A stretch of 64,000 nt of DNA. Origin: Oceanobacillus neutriphilus. Lineage in GTDB: Bacteria; Bacillota; Bacilli; Bacillales; Amphibacillaceae. The stretch is taken from positions 124,001 to 188,000 of the forward strand of contig NZ_BMLW01000002.1 in NCBI RefSeq assembly GCF_014645515.1. The letters are read 5' to 3'. Shown in pieces: positions 8,081 to 17,457 of the stretch. The position numbers were made by a program, and so were the translations under genes. Position 1 is the first letter of the stretch, and the number at the start of each line of letters is the position of its first letter. The notes under the pieces were generated by a model. The model was not told where the DNA came from, searched no databases, and saw only the letters and a program-made list of their open reading frames with translations.

Positions 8081-11000
8081 TTATTTTAATTCTTTTTTAC
8101 GGAATTTAGCAAGTACCTCATAAACAATCGGTACAATAACGAGCGTCAATAGTGTAGAGCTTGTTAAACCGCCAATTACCGTAACACCAAGTCCTTTAGA
8201 GATCAAGCCGCCGCCTTCAGCTCCAATTGCCAGCGGGATAAGTGCCCCGACTGTCGCTAGAGCTGTCATCAGAATTGGACGAAGTCTTGTAGAACCAGCT
8301 TCCAGCAGTGCTTCTCTGGTAGAAAGTCCTTCTTTCTCCTGATGAATAACACGGTCAATTAATACCACAGCATTGGTTACCACAATACCAATCAGCATTA
8401 ATGCACCTATCATTGCGGAAACACTCAGTGGTTCGCCGGCAATCCATAGGGCAACTAAGCTTCCTATCACTGTGAATGGCAGTGAGAACAGGATTGCAAA
8501 TGGAGCTAATGCACCACCGAAGGTAACGACAAGTACAAAGTAAACAATTGCAATTGCTGCAAGCATCGCAAGTCCCAGCTGTGTAAAGGAATCATTGATT
8601 TCCTCTGTTACTCCGCCAAATTCTACTTTTACCCCGTTTGGCAGATCTAAATCACTAATCTGTTCATCTACCTCTGTTGACACCGCTCCAGCATCATTTG
8701 TTTTTATATCTGCTGTAAGAGATGCATACATTTTGCCGTCTCTGCGGTCAATCGTATCTGGTGATTTTTCTTCTTTGACATCCACTACTTCTCCAACTGT
8801 AACCGTTGTTCCCAATGGAGTCCGGATTTCAATATCTGTTAAATCATCTATTGATTTATACTCTTTTTCTTCTGTCTCAACATAGACATTAACATCATCG
8901 CCATCATGTTTTACCGTAGTAAGAACCGGCGCTTCTCCCGCATTGCTCAAACTCATACCAACTTGAGCTGCAGTGAGTCCATATTGACTTAATTTTTCCT
9001 GATCAGCTACAAGTGTATACTGGTCATATGCTTCTGTCATACTGGATTCTGCTTTCTCCAAGTCACCGTTTTCCTCCAAAATAGGCAGAACCTGGTCAGA
9101 AGCAGTTTGAATATCCTCTAAATTATCACCATATACATACAGCTCTAATCCGCTGCCCATGCTGGCAAAGTCCATGCTCTTCCATTCGCCATTTTCCGTA
9201 TCTTCATTCAGTGCATTAATTACCTTGGCAGGCTCCTCACTGAAATTTTCGAAATCATCATCATACTCGATAAAGAATAACGCAGAATTATCTCCGCCCA
9301 TTCCCATCATACTAGTCATTGGATTACCGCCGCCGAGTGAATACTGATAAGTAGTAACACCATCACGGTCACTCAAGAAGCTTTCCGCATTACTTGCAGC
9401 TTCTTCTGCTTCTTCTTGTGTTTCCCCCGGTTCAGGACTATACGTAGCCATAATCATTTTTTGTTCTTCATCCGGCAGGAAGCTTACGCCAATAACCGGA
9501 AGCAGGAATAAACTGAGCACAAGTACGACAACAGCACCACCGAAGGTAACCAGTTTATGGTCTAACACCCAATTTAAAATCCGCTTATAAAAACGTGCCA
9601 ATTTATTCGGTTTCTCAGCATGAGCACTTTTTTCTTCAAACGTTTTGCTGTTTAATTTCTTCTTATATAAAGAATGTGCAAGCATTGGAACAACCGTCAC
9701 TGCTACTAATAAGGAAGCAGCGAGCGCAAAAACAACTGCCAGCGCAAATGGCAGGAACAGTTCTCCAACCTGACCGCTTACTAAACCTAATGGTAAAAAT
9801 ACTGCTATGGTTACAACAGTAGATGAAAAGATTGGAACAAACATCTGTCTGGTTGCTTCACGTATTAAATCTTTTCCATGTAACTTTTCACCCGGCAGAG
9901 ACATTCTCCGGTATATATTTTCCATAACAACAATGGAATCATCAATTACCCGCCCGATAGCTACGGTTAAGGCTCCTAACGTTAAAATGTTCAGCGTAAT
10001 ATCCATTTGCTGTAATAGGAATAACGCTATTAATAAGGATAACGGGATGGAGATAATAGAAATCAATGTCGTTTTTATACTTCTTAAAAACAGTAAAATA
10101 ATAACGACTGCAAAAATAATCCCAAATAAAGCCTTGCTCAGCATTGTATTAACTGACTGTTCAATTGGTTCTCCCTGATCAAAGGTGGATGTTACTGTAA
10201 GTCCTAAATCATCTTCAAAATTTTCCGATTCAGCCTTCACAGCATTTACCACATCTACCGTATTCGCATCCGCACTTTTCACAATTTGAATACCGATAGA
10301 ATCTTCCCCATTTGTCCGGGAAATAGATTCTGCTTCACCAACAACTTCAATATCTGCCAGTTCATCAAGCTGTACTGTTGGCATCTCAGCCGGAATCTGC
10401 TGCCCTGCTTCTGCTTGATCAGGCATGCCGCCATCTGCTTCCGCACCTTGAGCAGAGTCCATCATGGCTTGATCCTGTTCATCCTGTTCCGGCATCCCTT
10501 CCGGAGGAGCCATGTCCTGCCCGTCGCCTGCTGCATCACCAGATGGTACTGCCGGGATTTCCAGCTCTTTTAAATCATCCACTGATGTAATATCGCCATC
10601 AATTACCACATTTTTTACTTCTTTATCAAAAGTGGTTAATCCAAGCGGGAAAGTAATATCTGAGCCTTGGATAATTTGTTCAATGGTATCCTGATCTAAT
10701 CCGTATTCATTTAATGCATCTTCATCAAAGACAATGTTAACCTGTTTCATCTGCTGCCCGGTAACCTGAACATCTGAAACTCCATCAATGCCCTCTAAAG
10801 CCGGTACAACATCCTGTTCAACACTGTTTGTTAATTCTTCTAAGCTGTGCTCATTATCACTAATGCTTAAAGCCATAACCGGCAGGGCATTGATACTTAA
10901 TCTGGAAACTTCGGGATTTTCTGCCCCTTCAGGTAAAGAAAGATCAGACAGCGCTTCATTCACTTCATCTGTCGCCTTATCCATGTCCTTATTAAAATCA

Positions 11001-11287
11001 AATTCTAATTGAACAGAGGATACATTCGCCATAGAAGAGGAAGTAACATTTTCTATCCCTTCTAAATTCTGCACCCGCTGTTCAATCGGTTCTGTTACTT
11101 CATTAACAATTTCATCCGGAGCAGCTCCAGGATAAGTTGTCATAACAGAAACATTCGGAAGTGTAATATCAGGCATTGTTTCTTGTTTCATGTTTAAGCC
11201 TGCATACAAGCCCGTAACAACTATCATAATGGTAAGAATCCATATGGCAAATTTATTATTAAGCGAAAAATTAATAATCTTCTTCAA
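8081..11287 (-). CDS. swrC: RND family efflux pump, SwrC/YerP type
   Basis: This 1068-residue proton-driven exporter has the RND layout: helix 1, a large external domain, helices 2-6, a second external domain and helices 8-12. Helix 4 has the family proton-relay segment (AIGRVIDDSIVVMEN, with the DD pair). SwrC of B. subtilis (1065 aa) exports surfactin and other amphiphiles and needs no outer-membrane partner. The first external loop (about residues 260-310) holds an unusual insertion rich in Q, D, M, P and G. The start was taken as TTG 11287, with GAAGGTG six bases before it; the GTG at 11296 lies inside that site. The yerO homologue is directly upstream on the same strand with a 116-bp gap, suggesting an operon. 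Confidence 0.9.
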   Translation of the reverse strand: MKKIINFSLNNKFAIWILTIMIVVTGLYAGLNMKQETMPDITLPNVSVMTTYPGAAPDEIVNEVTEPIEQRVQNLEGIENVTSSSMANVSSVQLEFDFNKDMDKATDEVNEALSDLSLPEGAENPEVSRLSINALPVMALSISDNEHSLEELTNSVEQDVVPALEGIDGVSDVQVTGQQMKQVNIVFDEDALNEYGLDQDTIEQIIQGSDITFPLGLTTFDKEVKNVVIDGDITSVDDLKELEIPAVPSGDAAGDGQDMAPPEGMPEQDEQDQAMMDSAQGAEADGGMPDQAEAGQQIPAEMPTVQLDELADIEVVGEAESISRTNGEDSIGIQIVKSADANTVDVVNAVKAESENFEDDLGLTVTSTFDQGEPIEQSVNTMLSKALFGIIFAVVIILLFLRSIKTTLISIISIPLSLLIALFLLQQMDITLNILTLGALTVAIGRVIDDSIVVMENIYRRMSLPGEKLHGKDLIREATRQMFVPIFSSTVVTIAVFLPLGLVSGQVGELFLPFALAVVFALAASLLVAVTVVPMLAHSLYKKKLNSKTFEEKSAHAEKPNKLARFYKRILNWVLDHKLVTFGGAVVVLVLSLFLLPVIGVSFLPDEEQKMIMATYSPEPGETQEEAEEAASNAESFLSDRDGVTTYQYSLGGGNPMTSMMGMGGDNSALFFIEYDDDFENFSEEPAKVINALNEDTENGEWKSMDFASMGSGLELYVYGDNLEDIQTASDQVLPILEENGDLEKAESSMTEAYDQYTLVADQEKLSQYGLTAAQVGMSLSNAGEAPVLTTVKHDGDDVNVYVETEEKEYKSIDDLTDIEIRTPLGTTVTVGEVVDVKEEKSPDTIDRRDGKMYASLTADIKTNDAGAVSTEVDEQISDLDLPNGVKVEFGGVTEEINDSFTQLGLAMLAAIAIVYFVLVVTFGGALAPFAILFSLPFTVIGSLVALWIAGEPLSVSAMIGALMLIGIVVTNAVVLIDRVIHQEKEGLSTREALLEAGSTRLRPILMTALATVGALIPLAIGAEGGGLISKGLGVTVIGGLTSSTLLTLVIVPIVYEVLAKFRKKELK

Positions 11288-11403
11288 ATAGCACACCTTC
11301 TTGTATAATATGTTTAAAATCTAATTGCTTATATATACTGCTGTGTCTCTTCCAGACTTTGCTGATAAAAAAGATTCACAGGCTTATGATCTTTCTCTTA
11401 CCT

Positions 11404-12024
11404 TTACTCACTCCCTCTATATAGCCCCTTTTTAAGTAAATTTATTTCAAACAGATATTTATTCAGCGCATCCTCGAATGTACTCTGTCTGGCAAACTGT
11501 TTCATTAAATTTTGAAATGTTACTGCCATCATAATTTCCATTACATGAACAACTTCTTCTTCATTTGAAATGTTCAGCTTCTTCTTATCAATACCTGTTA
11601 TTACCTCTAAAAATGGTTTGCTGATTCCAGTTTCACTAAAATCATTAAATATTTTATTTTCCATCTTATAATCCATATTTAAAAATACATTTCTAAAAAA
11701 ATCACGATTTTTTTGCACCTGGAATTCCTTTAGCATTCTTTGGAAGGTTTCCGTAAAGGTTTCAAACAAATCCCCGTTGTTTTTCCTCAGAATAGAGATA
11801 AATTCCTCACTATTTAATTTCATCTGTTTTTCTAACAGATAATAAAAAGCATCCTCTTTACCGTCAAAATACTGATAAAAGCTTCCTCTTGGTATATCTG
11901 CATTTTTAATAATATTTGAAACAGATGCCTTATTTAAAGGCTTATTCGAAAACTCCTTTTTAGCTGCTGAAAGTAAATTATCCTGTTTTTCTTTTGGCAA
12001 ATTAAAAAATGTTTGTCTAGGCAC
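11404..12024 (-). CDS. yerO: TetR family repressor, YerO-like
   Basis: The 206-residue protein starts (M)PRQTFFNLPKEKQ, the signature opening of YerO-type repressors that control swrC/yerP. The helix-turn-helix covers about residues 28-48 (VSNIIKNADIPRGSFYQYF). The start is GTG 12024, with GGAGGGGG upstream; an in-frame ORF extends 9 codons further but has no binding site. It is followed by the RND pump on the same strand. Two identical-pattern operators flank its promoter, so autorepression and drug-induced co-expression of the pump are likely. Confidence 0.87.
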   Translation of the reverse strand: MPRQTFFNLPKEKQDNLLSAAKKEFSNKPLNKASVSNIIKNADIPRGSFYQYFDGKEDAFYYLLEKQMKLNSEEFISILRKNNGDLFETFTETFQRMLKEFQVQKNRDFFRNVFLNMDYKMENKIFNDFSETGISKPFLEVITGIDKKKLNISNEEEVVHVMEIMMAVTFQNLMKQFARQSTFEDALNKYLFEINLLKKGLYRGSE

Positions 12025-12046
12025 AATCCCCCTCCTATCTAAATAT

Positions 12047-12057
12047 GACACTTTGTC
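12047..12057. promoter_or_regulatory. yerO operator, proximal copy
   Basis: The dyad GACA-CTT-TGTC lies just downstream of the promoter. It has the same GACA-N3-TGTC core as the longer copy at 12104-12134. Confidence 0.6.
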
Positions 12058-12074
12058 GCATCTGAACTTGATTA

Positions 12075-12103
12075 ATCTTATATGATAAAGATTTTATTGT
12101 CAA
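12075..12103 (-). promoter_or_regulatory. promoter of yerO-swrC
   Basis: TTGACA (12098-12103) and TAAGAT (12075-12080) are 17 bp apart on the minus strand, bracketed by the two operators. Confidence 0.75.
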
Positions 12104-12134
12104 TTTTAAAAGCGACATGCTGTCACTTTTAAAA
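12104..12134. promoter_or_regulatory. yerO operator, distal copy (31-bp palindrome)
   Basis: TTTTAAAAGcGACA (12104-12117) and TGTCaCTTTTAAAA (12121-12134) form a near-perfect palindrome around TGC. It abuts the -35 box, a typical TetR-family operator position. Confidence 0.75.
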
Positions 12135-12239
12135 AATACTATTCTACGTGACTTATATAGGAAATATGATATATTTAGTGCGGAACCCTGAATCATGGTT
12201 ATTAAGGTAGATTACATATTATATAACAGAGGTGCCGTT

Positions 12240-12659
12240 ATGAATACAGTGAAAAAAGTTTACGGCTACTTAACAAGACTAAAAGATAATAAAATACAAG
12301 TACTTGTTTTCCAGCATCCTAACCTTGAGGCCGGAATGCAGATACCTAAAGGAACAGTAGAAACGGGAGAAGAAATTGATTTTGCCATCATTCGGGAAAT
12401 GCAAGAAGAAACAGGATTACAAAAGTTTAAAGTTGAGAAATTAATTGCAGAGTACTTTTGGAAAAATGATGATGGAGTTATTCACAACAGGTTCTTTTAC
12501 AGGATAAATGTAACTGAAGCTCTTGATGAATGGAAGTATCAGCCAACAGGAGGAGGTGAAGAATCAGGACTGACGTTCCGCTATTTTTGGATTTCTTCTC
12601 CGCATGAAGCAGAACTCGTCCGGGGACATGGAGATTACTTAGATTATATTTTTCAATAG
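12240..12659 (+). CDS. NUDIX hydrolase
   Basis: The 139-residue protein contains a full Nudix box at about residues 37-59 (GTVETGEEIDFAIIREMQEE, then TGL), which binds Mg2+ and catalyses pyrophosphate hydrolysis of a nucleoside-diphosphate-X substrate. The substrate is not predictable. The start was chosen as ATG 12240 because AGAGGTG lies five bases upstream; an earlier in-frame ATG at 12195 has no binding site. It is divergent from yerO and has no obvious functional partner. Confidence 0.85.
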   Translation: MNTVKKVYGYLTRLKDNKIQVLVFQHPNLEAGMQIPKGTVETGEEIDFAIIREMQEETGLQKFKVEKLIAEYFWKNDDGVIHNRFFYRINVTEALDEWKYQPTGGGEESGLTFRYFWISSPHEAELVRGHGDYLDYIFQ

Positions 12660-12785
12660 GTTTTATTCATCTATAATTACACGTCTGTAGATTATCTTCA
12701 TTTTTCCTATTATTCTTCTTTTCGGCGTAATAGGTATAAGTGTAATTCACTCCCCAAAATAACGTGATAACTGAAATACATAAAG

Positions 12786-12831
12786 AAGCCGCTTCATTCA
12801 AATTATATATGAATAGAGCGGCTTTCTTTTT
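12786..12831. terminator. terminator between nudix and YfmJ-like genes
   Basis: The arms AAGCCGCT and AGCGGCTT, with an inner ATTCA/GAAT pairing, are followed by a T-rich stretch on the plus strand. Confidence 0.7.
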
Positions 12832-12839
12832 CTATAAAT

Positions 12840-13853
12840 CTATTCCTTATCAGCAACCTTCACAAGCTGCTTCCCAATATTTTCACCGGAAAACAACCCC
12901 AGAAAAGCGTCCGGAATAGCATGAAATCCTTCATGGATGGTTTCTTCAAATTTTAATTCCCCATTAGAAACAGCTTCTTCCAACGCCTGATATGCTTCAT
13001 CATAATGTTCTGCAAAGTCACCAACCAGCAACCCCTGCATTTTCACACGGGATTTAATAAGGAATTGCTGAACACGAAGACCAATATCTTTCTCCCCTTC
13101 TTCTAAGTTATATGCAGAAATGGAGCCACATACAGGGACACGGGCGAATACATTTAACAGCGGCCAGACAGCATCTGAAATATCCCCGCCGACATTTTCA
13201 TAATAGACATCAATTCCATTCGGACATGTCTCCATCAGCTGCTCATTGATATTCCCTTTTTTATATTCTACTGCAGCATCATATCCCAGGGTTTCTGTAA
13301 TATACTTGGCCTTTTCCTCTGACCCGACGATTCCGACAACGCTTGCTCCAGCTTTTTTTGCCAATTGTCCTGCCACCTGCCCGACTGCTCCTGCCGCTCC
13401 TGAGACAACCACTGTTTCTCCTTTTTTCGGCTCTCCGATATGCATCATTCCAAAATATGCGGTAAGCGCAGGCATTCCCAGTACACTAAGCGCATTGCTT
13501 GGGCTTAAGCCGTTTGTTCTGACCTTCCGGACCTTATCTGCTTTGACAACATTGTATTCCTGAAATTCAAGATTTCCAGTCACTAAATCACCTGAAGTGA
13601 ATTGATCGCTGTTTGATTTCATTACTTGGCTGACATTTCCTCCCACTAAAGGAGCTCCTACTTCAAAAGGCGCTGCATACGAAGGTGCATCAGACATTCT
13701 TCCTCGCATATACGGATCAACAGAAACATATAACGTTTTCAGTAAAACTTCATTTTCCACCGGTTCAGCGACTTCAACTTTTTTAAATTGAAATGTATCC
13801 TTATTCGGCAATCCATTTGGCCGTTCTTGTAATACCAATTGTTCTTGTTTCAT
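12840..13853 (-). CDS. NADP-dependent oxidoreductase, MDR superfamily (YfmJ-like)
   Basis: This 337-residue zinc-free medium-chain reductase belongs to the leukotriene B4 dehydrogenase / curcumin reductase group. It shows the YVSVDPYMRGRM signature near residue 47 and the nucleotide-binding turn SGAAGAVGQVAGQLAK at about 150-165. Such enzymes reduce the C=C bond of alpha,beta-unsaturated carbonyls with NADPH. The start was set at ATG 13853, preceded by AAGGAGGG; the longer reading frame would add 30 residues lacking family similarity. It is transcribed alone and the physiological substrate is unknown. Confidence 0.85.
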   Translation of the reverse strand: MKQEQLVLQERPNGLPNKDTFQFKKVEVAEPVENEVLLKTLYVSVDPYMRGRMSDAPSYAAPFEVGAPLVGGNVSQVMKSNSDQFTSGDLVTGNLEFQEYNVVKADKVRKVRTNGLSPSNALSVLGMPALTAYFGMMHIGEPKKGETVVVSGAAGAVGQVAGQLAKKAGASVVGIVGSEEKAKYITETLGYDAAVEYKKGNINEQLMETCPNGIDVYYENVGGDISDAVWPLLNVFARVPVCGSISAYNLEEGEKDIGLRVQQFLIKSRVKMQGLLVGDFAEHYDEAYQALEEAVSNGELKFEETIHEGFHAIPDAFLGLFSGENIGKQLVKVADKE

Positions 13854-14067
13854 TTCTATTTCCCTCCTTGATTTGCGATTGATAGAATAGTAATTCGTAA
13901 TTACCATATTTCTCTTTTCCTTTCTATATAAAAGTGTAAACATATTAAATTCTCACTATCTAAAATTTTTTCTGCTCTAGGCATGCAAAAAAAACTATTA
14001 TTAGGTACAATAAGAGTTCTAAACCAACTAATGATAAGAAAACATTTACAGAAAGAAGGTTATTACA

Positions 14068-14778
14068 TTGAGAACACAAAAAGTATCTCCGATGCCTTTT
14101 TTTATAGTAGGGATACTATTTTTAATTTTATTTGGCATTATTTCCTGGGGGGTGTATTTTGATAGCAACTGGATCAGATCTTTTGATTTAACATGGATTG
14201 ACTGGATTCAGGGTTCTATCTCGGAAGGAAAGACATCTTTTATTATGAAAATTACAGAGCTCGGCAATATGAAGCTGGTTATTGTATTAACGATTATTAT
14301 TGCTATTGTATTATTCATTAAGCGTAAGTTTGCAGAAGGATTATGGTTTGGCGGGACAATTCTTTTTTGTGCAGCAATCGGCGGAAAATTACTAAAGAAA
14401 ATATTTGACCGTGACCGGCCGACATTTTTGCAGCTTATTGAAAAAACAAATGAAAGCTTCCCAAGCGGACATGCTACTGCAACAACAATTTTCTATGGAT
14501 TTATCGGAGTAGTGCTTATACTTACTGCCGTTCATATTTGGAAAAAAGTAATTATCGGCTTCATCACACTTATATGGATTGGCTATATATTGTTTACAAG
14601 AATTTATTTAGGCGTTCATTTCCCTACTGATGTACTTGCCGGATTTTTATATGGGACAGCTGCCGTATTCATTTCCATAGGTGTCTATTTGCTTGTTCAG
14701 CAGCCCCTTCGTCATCTGCTTCGAAAACTGAATCTAGTTGATAAGAGTGATACCTTTGAAAGAGCGGAAAATTACTAA
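14068..14778 (+). CDS. PAP2 family membrane phosphatase
   Basis: The 236-residue membrane protein has about six helices and all three acid-phosphatase motifs: KKIFDRDRP near residue 110, SFPSGHATA near 131, and TRIYLGVHFPTD near 173 with the nucleophile-pair histidine and aspartate. Candidates are phosphatidylglycerophosphate phosphatase or undecaprenyl-pyrophosphate phosphatase (BcrC/PgpB-like), which sequence alone does not separate. The start is TTG with AGAAGGT seven bases before it. Confidence 0.87.
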   Translation: MRTQKVSPMPFFIVGILFLILFGIISWGVYFDSNWIRSFDLTWIDWIQGSISEGKTSFIMKITELGNMKLVIVLTIIIAIVLFIKRKFAEGLWFGGTILFCAAIGGKLLKKIFDRDRPTFLQLIEKTNESFPSGHATATTIFYGFIGVVLILTAVHIWKKVIIGFITLIWIGYILFTRIYLGVHFPTDVLAGFLYGTAAVFISIGVYLLVQQPLRHLLRKLNLVDKSDTFERAENY

Positions 14779-14853
14779 AAGAAGAAGGTAAGTCACAACG
14801 AAATCGCCAGACTGGACAGTGAATCATTATATACAATATCAACATATAAAAAG

Positions 14854-14909
14854 AAAAATCCGAACTTATCTGAATCCTAAAGAATTCATCATAATAGTTC
14901 GGATTTTTT
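14854..14909 (+). terminator. terminator after PAP2 gene
   Basis: The 13-bp arms AAAAATCCGAACT and AGTTCGGATTTTT match perfectly, with a 29-nt loop. A 72-codon open frame spanning it (14819-15037) is not considered real. The rest of 14779-15105 holds nothing recognisable. Confidence 0.85.
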
Positions 14910-15105
14910 ATTGGCTGAAATATTTATATTACAGCCTTTTCGAAATTTGCGGCGAAAGAACATGCAGTTCACATCTGCATATATTACACGGTGTCTCTCG
15001 GCTTACGCAAATCAGCTCATCGCAGTATAAAGTATAGCATTGTTTTGGTTAAAACACCATACTGTTTTCCCACTATCTTGTTTCCATAACTTCATTCGTC
15101 AAATC

Positions 15106-16428
15106 TTAATGGTTTCGCTCATGCCAATTTTTAACATAGTTTAATCTATCTTTAAATTTTTTCTCGTTTCCCTGCTCCGTTGGAAAATAATACTGCTGCC
15201 CCTCCAATGAAGGCGGCATTGTTTTCATGGTTGTTAATTTATCCTGTTCATTATGTGAATACTGATAACCTTTTCCATAATCCAGTTCCTTCATTAATTT
15301 TGTCGGTGCGTTCCTTATTTGCAATGGCACAGGTTCATTGATAGATTCCTTTACATCCTTCTTCGCCTTCTGCCGTGCTTTATACACAGCATTTGATTTT
15401 GGTGCCAGAGATAAATAAATGACAGCTTCGGTAAGATGCACATCACATTCCGGCATTCCGATATACCGGCAGGCTTGGAATACATCAGTTGTTATTGTCA
15501 GGGCACGTATATCAGCCAGTCCGATATCTTCACTCGCAAAGCGGATTAATCTTCTGGCAATATATATCGGATCCTCACCTGATTCCATCATTCTTGAAAG
15601 CCAATAAATTGCAGCATCCACATCACTATTCCGCATCGATTTATGCAGTGCAGAAATGATATTATAATGCTCTTCTCCGCTTTTATCATATAGGAAAGAG
15701 GTTCGGGTAATCAGCTGTTCCAGATTAGACTCATTAATATAGAAACCTTCAGGGCTTGAATCACTATTTAAAACAGCCATTTCCAGCGTATTTAGCGCGC
15801 TTCTTGCATCCCCATTGGCAAATTTCGCAATTGCTTCCAGACTTTGATCTGTTATTTGGATATTCTTATCACCAAACCCGTACGGATGATTTATCGCATT
15901 CTTTAACAGGTTTACAATATCAGATAGTTCCAACTGGTTTAAAACAAATACCTTGCTTCTCGATAACAGTGCGGCATTAACTTCAAAGGATGGATTCTCT
16001 GTTGTTGCTCCAATTAAAATAATACTGCCATTTTCTACGTAAGGGAGAAAAGCATCCTGCTGTGCTTTGTTGAAACGGTGTATTTCGTCAATAAAAATAA
16101 TCGTTTTTTCACCTAAATCAAGCCTTGCTTCAGCTTCTTTCATAATTACTTTAATATCCTTGATACTGCTGTTTACAGCAGAAAGATTAATAAATTTTGA
16201 TTCTGTTTTATTGGCAATAATTTCAGCCAGGGTTGTTTTCCCCACTCCCGGAGGTCCCCAAAAAATGATCGAGGTAACCTGATCATTTTCGATAATTTCG
16301 CGCAAAACCTTCCCACGGGCTAATAGATGCTGCTGACCGGAAAATTCATCCAATGTTTTTGGCCGGACGCGGCTGGCAAGTGGAGAATTTCTTTTATTAT
16401 CCTCTGCAAAAAGTGATTCCTGTTTCAT
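15106..16428 (-). CDS. rarA: replication-associated recombination protein A (RarA/MgsA)
   Basis: This 440-residue AAA+ ATPase is related to the clamp loader and acts at stalled replication forks. Walker A is GPPGVGKTT near residue 55, Walker B is IIFIDEIHR near 107, and sensor 1 is IGATTENPSFEVN. The C-terminal tetramerisation region has the family stretch DGNDARSALN-like (ANGDARSALNTLEMA) and GYQYSHN. The ATG at 16428 has AGAGGTG six bases upstream; the GTG at 16437 overlaps that site and is unlikely. A 6S-like RNA is encoded divergently, as around yrvM/yrvN (rarA) in other Bacilli (from memory). Confidence 0.93.
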   Translation of the reverse strand: MKQESLFAEDNKRNSPLASRVRPKTLDEFSGQQHLLARGKVLREIIENDQVTSIIFWGPPGVGKTTLAEIIANKTESKFINLSAVNSSIKDIKVIMKEAEARLDLGEKTIIFIDEIHRFNKAQQDAFLPYVENGSIILIGATTENPSFEVNAALLSRSKVFVLNQLELSDIVNLLKNAINHPYGFGDKNIQITDQSLEAIAKFANGDARSALNTLEMAVLNSDSSPEGFYINESNLEQLITRTSFLYDKSGEEHYNIISALHKSMRNSDVDAAIYWLSRMMESGEDPIYIARRLIRFASEDIGLADIRALTITTDVFQACRYIGMPECDVHLTEAVIYLSLAPKSNAVYKARQKAKKDVKESINEPVPLQIRNAPTKLMKELDYGKGYQYSHNEQDKLTTMKTMPPSLEGQQYYFPTEQGNEKKFKDRLNYVKNWHERNH

Positions 16429-16692
16429 TAGGCTCACCTCTCTTTTGAATGATTTGCATGTTAAGATTGAAACATTTTATTCTGAGTCTAAAACAAGCAG
16501 TTGCTTTAGCTCCACTTTTTCTGAAATGCGCCTTAAAAGAACGTTTGTTCTATTATAGCAAATCTTTATCTATTTGCAAAGTTTTTCAAAATCAAGAAAG
16601 CAGTACTTATAAAACTTTTTTATCTTCCATTCTTCTTAACCTTTTCCCTTTTGATAGATTTATACACAATTAGAAGCTAATTTCCTTTATGT

Positions 16693-16698
16693 TATAAT
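16693..16698 (+). promoter_or_regulatory. -10 box of the 6S-like RNA
   Basis: TATAAT, with a weak TTAGAA at -35 (17 bp spacing). It places the transcription start near 16705. Confidence 0.55.
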
Positions 16699-16704
16699 AG
16701 AATA

Positions 16705-16860
16705 AAATGAAATTTCAATCAGTGGAGTTTTCTTTTTCCCTATACTCTCTAAGAAACAAAAGCTGCGTTCCTAATGTACTATTGTAACGCCTTCACTATC
16801 TACATCCTGCATGTCGTTACTGACTGTCCGGGCTCCACTTAGAATTTTCGATTTTTCCTC
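16705..16860 (+). ncRNA. ssrS: 6S RNA (RNA polymerase-binding regulatory RNA)
   Basis: The region after a TATAAT box codes for no protein but can form the long closed hairpin of 6S RNA. Its closing stem pairs GAAATT and AGTGGAG at the 5' side with CTCCACT and AATTTTC at the 3' side. The 5' side continues TTTTCTTTTTCCCTATACTC, similar to firmicute 6S RNAs as I remember them. The central part offers an unpaired bubble and an apical stem (GCGTT/AACGC). 6S RNA binds housekeeping sigma-RNA polymerase like an open promoter. Its place beside rarA supports the call. Ends are approximate. Confidence 0.65.
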
Positions 16861-16932
16861 TCTTCAGGAAGCTGGAATCTTATATCCCATTAAGCTGCGG
16901 TAAAATAAAAATATTTTCAAGGAGAATCAAAT

Positions 16933-17358
16933 ATGCTGTTTATACAAATCTTTTTAATTGTTATTATCATTGTTGGAATTATATATTTATTATTCTTACG
17001 CAAAAGAAATAAATATAATCCATCACAATCACAGAGGGATCCTTTTGAAGTTATTTTAGAAGCTACAGAGATGCTCGAAAACAAAGAAGATAATGCATCA
17101 CCCTTAAAATTTCTACGAATAATGAAATATGTGCGGCAGGAAACTGGCATGGGCTTCTTTGAGTTAAAAAGATATGTAAAAAACTCTACGTCCCCATATC
17201 TAAAATTAGAAAACCCGGAAGTCGTAGAACATTTAAAGGATTTGCTGCAAAAACATGAAAGTGAACATAATGCGGTTAAATATGTGCAGGATTATAGTGG
17301 TTTAAGCTTTGAGAAGGCAAAGGACTACATTGATAATTTCAAAAAAACAATGCTGTAA
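16933..17358 (+). CDS. paralogue of the membrane-anchored L7/L12-motif protein
   Basis: The 141-residue protein has the same layout as the product of 7605-8021. An N-terminal membrane helix (residues 2-22) and a basic segment are followed by two copies of the L7/L12-like pattern, here more diverged: KFLRIMKYVRQETGMGFFELK and then HNAVKYVQDYSGLSFEKAK near the C-terminus. The spacing between the copies is similar, so the two genes probably arose by duplication. The ATG follows AGGAG at eight bases. Function unknown. Confidence 0.75.
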   Translation: MLFIQIFLIVIIIVGIIYLLFLRKRNKYNPSQSQRDPFEVILEATEMLENKEDNASPLKFLRIMKYVRQETGMGFFELKRYVKNSTSPYLKLENPEVVEHLKDLLQKHESEHNAVKYVQDYSGLSFEKAKDYIDNFKKTML

Positions 17359-17457
17359 GATAACTTTTCACTGCTCTTTTCTTATTACAACCCGATTCAT
17401 TTTTTTAATGAAAAAGTACTTGACCTGAAATCGTTATCAGAAAGTACACTCAATTTA

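Noticed and set aside
14819-15037. 72-codon frame after the PAP2 gene
   Set aside because: It runs through a perfect terminator hairpin and has no ribosome binding site.
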